A model generated the notes under the pieces. It saw only the letters and a list, made by a program, of their open reading frames with translations, was not told where the DNA came from and made no database searches. A DNA stretch of 9,160 bases from JAKPKF01 sp964579365 (GTDB taxonomy: Bacteria; Patescibacteriota; Dojkabacteria; SC72): the NCBI GenBank assembly GCA_964579365.1, contig CAZOFW010000022.1, positions 1 through 9,160 of the forward strand, read 5' to 3'. Position numbers and translations under genes: made by a program. Below are positions 6,254 through 9,160 of this stretch, one piece after another; position 1 is the first letter of the stretch; each line of letters opens with the position of its first letter.

Positions 6254-6583
6254 TTGATTCTTTTTGCATCAAATAATGTGTATACTTTTTACACCATATC
6301 AAATATATCAGACACTACATATCCTAGACCCTGTTACATGCCATTAGACCAAGCCCTAAAGATCTCGCAAATGATTAATGAAAAATTCCCAGAAATACAC
6401 ATTGAGATTGACCCTTGTAGTGAAGTACTGAAAGAATTACAACTGAGCTCAACCAATGACGAGAAGATACTTGTTGTTCTAGGAATACCATATGGCTATT
6501 GTCCTGTAGATTTTTACAGAGAATTTTGTGATACATTAAACAGAGAATCGGAGAAGACAATTACAATGGAGAAAGAAATATAA
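6254..6583 (+). CDS. Hypothetical soluble protein, non-ATG start
   Basis: I do not recognise this protein. The open frame is 109 codons from TTG 6254 and has no ATG before 6338. GTG 6278 (VYTFYTIS) is an equally possible start; ATG 6338 (MPLDQALKI) would lose a coherent segment. The sequence alternates helix and strand: DQALKISQMINEKFP, IHIEIDP, SEVLKELQL, EKILVVLGIPYGYCPVDFYREFCDTLN. This suggests a small alpha/beta domain. No signal peptide or membrane segment is seen. It ends 27 bases before the convergent ParB-like gene. The residue pattern looks like a real protein and the opposite strand has nothing better, but no promoter or ribosome site confirms the start. Confidence 0.6.
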   Translation: MILFASNNVYTFYTISNISDTTYPRPCYMPLDQALKISQMINEKFPEIHIEIDPCSEVLKELQLSSTNDEKILVVLGIPYGYCPVDFYREFCDTLNRESEKTITMEKEI

Positions 6584-6610
6584 CCAGAAGTATATACTTT
6601 TTATGGTAGA

Positions 6611-7711
6611 TTATATCTTAGAAAAGACATCTCTTTTCCCAAACAACCCAATCAATTGTTTTTCTGTAACCAATGGTTTTAATTTCTCTTCAAACTGATC
6701 TCTGGACATACCAAGTTCAGACATAGCTTTTTGGATAGCTTCAGAGAATTCTGCTTTAGAAGTATCTGGTAATAATTGAACCATTCTTACTATTTTTACA
6801 AACCAACCAGTGGCCTCCCGACCCTTCTTGTCCGATTCATCTCTTATCGCTATCATATGAGAGACAACCTCCATCTTCTGCCAATCATCACCAAATAATG
6901 GTCCGGCGAAATTATTTTCTTGCTTTAATTGCTCAATATATTTCTTTGCCTTGTCGAAGGTAAAGTTCATTGTAACAAACTTCTGTGCTAAACAAAGTTG
7001 CTCCCTATATATATCCTCTAAGATAGGTCCTTTGCCTCTATCTCGTCCTCTTATTATATTCGGAACCTCTGTTAGAAGTAATGATACGGTATATGGAAGA
7101 ATTTTCTCGTCCACTAATTTCTGAACAATTGGGGATACCCCTTCAACATACTTAATTGCGTCACGCACAGTATCTGGACTTCGACTTGCACTTCTTGCAA
7201 ATTCAGTAACCGACAATTTCTCTCCTTCGCAATCTCTTAATGCTTTCATCATTTGCCAGAGACCATTTATTACCTGAGCCTCTTGTGCGGAAGTCATTTT
7301 ATTCTGTAAATTTTCCGCCATCTGAATTTTTAAAATCTCATATGGATTTAATTCTCTGTTTGCAAGATTTATCTTGTAGCGCTTATCATACCCCCATTCT
7401 TTCGCTTTCACTGTTGCCTTATACCTATGTTGCCCAGCTACGCATCTAATAGGTGGGCTCCCTTCAATTAATACAACATCTCCTGTGCCTGGTTGTCTTT
7501 GACCAATTTCTATTATGCTCCAAGCTAAAGTATCAATAAACTTCTCATCAAATGGACGAATATTTTCCGCTAGAAAAATCATTTCTACCGGGACATCAAA
7601 TGTTGCAAATTCTAATTTCCCAGATTCTCCAGTCTTTAAAAAATCCCCCAGAGTTTCTACCTGTCTCTCTTTTTCAATTGGGATATTTTCGAGAACATTT
7701 GGTTCAGTCAT
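6611..7711 (-). CDS. ParB-fold protein with AGQHR box and helix-turn-helix
   Basis: The 366-residue protein has a ParB/Srx-type N-terminal domain. FLAENIRPFDEKFIDTLAWS (46-65) with the following IIEIGQRQP corresponds to the first conserved block. VAGQHRYKA (91-99) takes the place of the GERRWRA box. MAENLQNKMTSAQEA (131-145) matches the ENLQREDLNPIE block. A helix-turn-helix follows (about 166-190, LSVTEFARSASRSPDTVRDA), as in ParB/Spo0J proteins that bind DNA. The reading GQHR rather than GERR recalls the DGQHR branch of this fold, found in DndB and related DNA-modification proteins. The C-terminal 150 residues are unrecognised and helical. I see no ParA gene and no parS-like site here, so a plain partition role is unproven. 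It lies 65 bases after the HhH-GPD gene on the same strand and probably works with it. The start is supported by TATTCT 7 bases upstream. Confidence 0.85.
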   Translation of the reverse strand: MTEPNVLENIPIEKERQVETLGDFLKTGESGKLEFATFDVPVEMIFLAENIRPFDEKFIDTLAWSIIEIGQRQPGTGDVVLIEGSPPIRCVAGQHRYKATVKAKEWGYDKRYKINLANRELNPYEILKIQMAENLQNKMTSAQEAQVINGLWQMMKALRDCEGEKLSVTEFARSASRSPDTVRDAIKYVEGVSPIVQKLVDEKILPYTVSLLLTEVPNIIRGRDRGKGPILEDIYREQLCLAQKFVTMNFTFDKAKKYIEQLKQENNFAGPLFGDDWQKMEVVSHMIAIRDESDKKGREATGWFVKIVRMVQLLPDTSKAEFSEAIQKAMSELGMSRDQFEEKLKPLVTEKQLIGLFGKRDVFSKI

Positions 7712-7718
7712 ATTTTCT

Positions 7719-7724
7719 AGAATA
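7719..7724 (-). promoter_or_regulatory. Possible -10 box of the ParB-like gene, leaderless type
   Basis: TATTCT on the minus strand ends 7 bases before ATG 7711, the spacing seen at neighbouring leaderless genes. The -35 (TTATAA, 17 bases up) is poor, so readthrough from the HhH-GPD gene may contribute. Confidence 0.4.
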
Positions 7725-7776
7725 CAAGTTAGTGGTATGTCTTATAATGTTAAATTATATATACTAGCCTCTTGCT

Positions 7777-8808
7777 TTACAAAAGTCTATCCTGTTCCCA
7801 ACGCCTAAACTTTTTCCCAATCTTTTCCATATTTGAAAATTTCCAATAATCCTTATCTAGCTTGTGTAACACTCCATTACAATGAGGTTTAAGAGGACAA
7901 GTATAGTATGGTGCAATTGCTCTTTGATCCTTGGTACAACCCATACTCCCAATCACCCATAAAGCCTCTGAAACAAGTCTCGGTTCCCAATTGAATTCCT
8001 TGCATAACTTAGACACCAGGGGAAGGAAAATCTTGTATGCTAAATCTGCCCTGTATATATCATCATCAATTTCAATGATACCTGTTTGTACAGCTATACG
8101 ACATAATTGAAAATCGACTGGAAGACCAAAATCCTCGAGATTCACTAAATCATGAAGCTTGTACCTTCCCACCCATTGTAGAAAAAGAGGTGTAAGCTTA
8201 GGTCCCAACCTTCGAAATTCTTTTTGCTCACTCTTTGCTCCTATGCTAACTTGCAGAACATCTCGTATTATCTGCGAATCATTGTTATGTTTTTTTAAGA
8301 ATTCAATAACATTTCCATTATATGCCTCACAAAGGACAGAACAGTTATGATACCAACCATGCATACTAGCTCCTTGGCGACCCATTGGACGAAGATACTC
8401 TTTCCATGCTTTATTAAATTCAATTACTCCACCTTCTTCATTGTTAATATCCTCCTTTTCATCTTCAGAAACAATAAACTTGCTTTCTACAACTTCAGAT
8501 GGAACAAACAACCAACGATATTTTTTATATACTTCTGGATCTTTGGAAAGCCTGTTAAAGAATACCGAGCTACTTGAGCCAAAGGTTACTGTTGTAAGAA
8601 GGAAAAGTGCATTTATTATAAACTTCTCACTCTCTCCCTGTTCAATTAAGAAATTTACATACTCTTCCTCTACTTGATTCTTTCCATCGAAAAATCCAAG
8701 TTCTCCACTTTCATATTCGTGTAAAGCAGCAGATATTACTTCTATTGCTCTTTCTTCATTGACTACACAATTGTATTTTTCTTGTATATCTTCTTTTTCA
8801 AAACCCAT
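7777..8808 (-). CDS. Diverged HhH-GPD DNA glycosylase-like protein
   Basis: A 343-residue protein with no obvious name, but its C-terminal half follows the endonuclease III/MutY plan. RRLGPKLTP (199-207) fits the helix-hairpin-helix, with Lys204 where the catalytic lysine of the lyases lies. LPVDFQLCRIAVQTGI (229-244) matches the VDTHVxRVxxRLG segment, whose Asp (here 232) is catalytic. ALWVIGSMGC...CPLKPHC (282-310) matches the end of the fold with its iron-sulfur loop. Only Cys291, 304 and 310 are present: the last two keep the C-x5-C spacing, but the second cluster cysteine is missing and the first loop is longer, so a normal [4Fe-4S] cluster is doubtful. Residues 1-150 match nothing I know and include an acidic stretch near 114-130. 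The role would be cutting out damaged or modified bases. It lies upstream of the ParB-like gene; ATG 8808 has TAAAAT 6 bases before it. Confidence 0.72.
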   Translation of the reverse strand: MGFEKEDIQEKYNCVVNEERAIEVISAALHEYESGELGFFDGKNQVEEEYVNFLIEQGESEKFIINALFLLTTVTFGSSSSVFFNRLSKDPEVYKKYRWLFVPSEVVESKFIVSEDEKEDINNEEGGVIEFNKAWKEYLRPMGRQGASMHGWYHNCSVLCEAYNGNVIEFLKKHNNDSQIIRDVLQVSIGAKSEQKEFRRLGPKLTPLFLQWVGRYKLHDLVNLEDFGLPVDFQLCRIAVQTGIIEIDDDIYRADLAYKIFLPLVSKLCKEFNWEPRLVSEALWVIGSMGCTKDQRAIAPYYTCPLKPHCNGVLHKLDKDYWKFSNMEKIGKKFRRWEQDRLL

Positions 8809-8814
8809 AGACTT

Positions 8815-8844
8815 ATTTTACTTCCTACCCTACCTTTTGTACAA
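8815..8844 (-). promoter_or_regulatory. Promoter of the HhH-GPD gene, leaderless type
   Basis: TTGTAC (8839-8844), 18-base spacer, TAAAAT (8815-8820), then 6 bases to ATG 8808. The -35 is part of the palindrome TTGTACAA (8837-8844), in the divergent region shared with the DUF5652 gene. It could drive both the HhH-GPD and the ParB-like gene. Confidence 0.65.
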
Positions 8845-8859
8845 CTTTTTTTCTTTTTC

Positions 8860-8868
8860 TGCTATCAT
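8860..8868 (+). promoter_or_regulatory. Extended -10 promoter of the DUF5652 gene
   Basis: TGCTATCAT matches the extended -10 form TGnTATAAT with one change and lies 29 bases before ATG 8898. TATCAA (8885-8890), 7 bases before the ATG, is a weaker leaderless alternative. Confidence 0.4.
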
Positions 8869-8897
8869 ATATTGTTAATATCATTATCAATATCTAT

Positions 8898-9104
8898 ATG
8901 AACTACACAGAATTAATTCAAAGACCAATCTTAATAGTAGGCCTTATCATACTTGCAGTATGGTCAATCGTTTGGAAAGGATTAGCACTATGGAAAGCAG
9001 CAAAAAGTGATGACAAGACATGGTACATAATAATGATGGTACTTAATACTAGTGGAATATTGGAAATACTCTACTACTACTTCATATCTAAGAGACAGAG
9101 ATAA
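8898..9104 (+). CDS. DUF5652-type small membrane protein
   Basis: A 68-residue protein with two membrane helices (about 9-27 and 42-62). The linker carries the landmark WKGLALWKAAKSDDKTWYI, followed by VLNTSGILEILYYYF. This is the DUF5652 pattern, a short membrane protein widespread in Candidate Phyla Radiation bacteria and of unknown function. Length is normal for the family. It is transcribed away from the HhH-GPD gene from an 89-base shared region. It is the strongest taxonomic marker in the window. Confidence 0.9.
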   Translation: MNYTELIQRPILIVGLIILAVWSIVWKGLALWKAAKSDDKTWYIIMMVLNTSGILEILYYYFISKRQR

Positions 9105-9112
9105 ATATCCTG

Positions 9113-9142
9113 TTGATAATCAATCTCTATAGGCTGTATAAT
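9113..9142 (+). promoter_or_regulatory. Promoter pointing out of the window
   Basis: TTGATA (9113-9118), 18-base spacer, perfect TATAAT (9137-9142). No gene follows in the 18 bases left, so it probably serves a + strand gene, or an RNA, just beyond 9160. Confidence 0.55.
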
Positions 9143-9160
9143 TGACAGTCTTGTTTTATT

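Noticed and set aside
6611..7711. Chromosome partition locus (ParB with parS and oriC)
   Set aside because: No ParA gene, no parS-like palindrome and no cluster of DnaA boxes seen nearby.

Overview
The window is a piece of an AT-rich bacterial genome draft: it contains a 100-base N gap, and its first gene runs in from outside. Several small proteins suggest a Candidate Phyla Radiation (Patescibacteria) bacterium. These are a DUF5652-type two-helix membrane protein at the right end, a three-helix membrane protein ending its second helix with a GYIFxYQP-like segment, and a one-helix protein with an exposed four-cysteine domain. Many promoters have a -10 box only 6-7 bases before the start codon, with no Shine-Dalgarno sequence, so leaderless mRNAs appear common. 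This placement is inference. All twelve genes whose 3' ends are visible stop at TAA or TAG; none has an internal TGA, so the ordinary code fits.

Left part (1-3063). The 3' end of a RibD C-terminal/DHFR-like reductase gene (+) faces a class II Fic AMPylase gene (-). A short-chain dehydrogenase (-) and a 126-residue orphan (-) follow. Three copies of an intergenic element of about 50-70 bases, all ending in GCGGAGTTTT and all in one orientation, lie at the borders: after Fic, between the orphan and the SDR, and between the orphan and EamA. The units repeat-Fic-SDR-repeat and repeat-orphan-repeat look like cassettes.

Middle (3064-6583). An EamA-family transporter (+) runs into the N gap, and a polymerase-beta-type nucleotidyltransferase (-) comes out on the other side; both are incomplete at their 3' ends. 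Then follow, on the + strand, a GNAT-like acetyltransferase, a zinc-ribbon DUF5655-like protein, two small membrane proteins and a cytoplasmic orphan with a non-ATG start. Most look like single accessory genes with their own promoters rather than parts of one pathway.

Right part (6584-9160). Two minus-strand genes form the most interesting pair: a strongly diverged HhH-GPD (endonuclease III/MutY-like) DNA glycosylase and, just downstream, a ParB-fold protein whose second ParB box reads AGQHRYKA, close to the DGQHR variant of this fold. The pair may be a DNA-transaction, modification or defence module; this is a hypothesis. Opposite them starts the DUF5652 gene, and a good promoter at 9113-9142 points to another + strand gene beyond the window.
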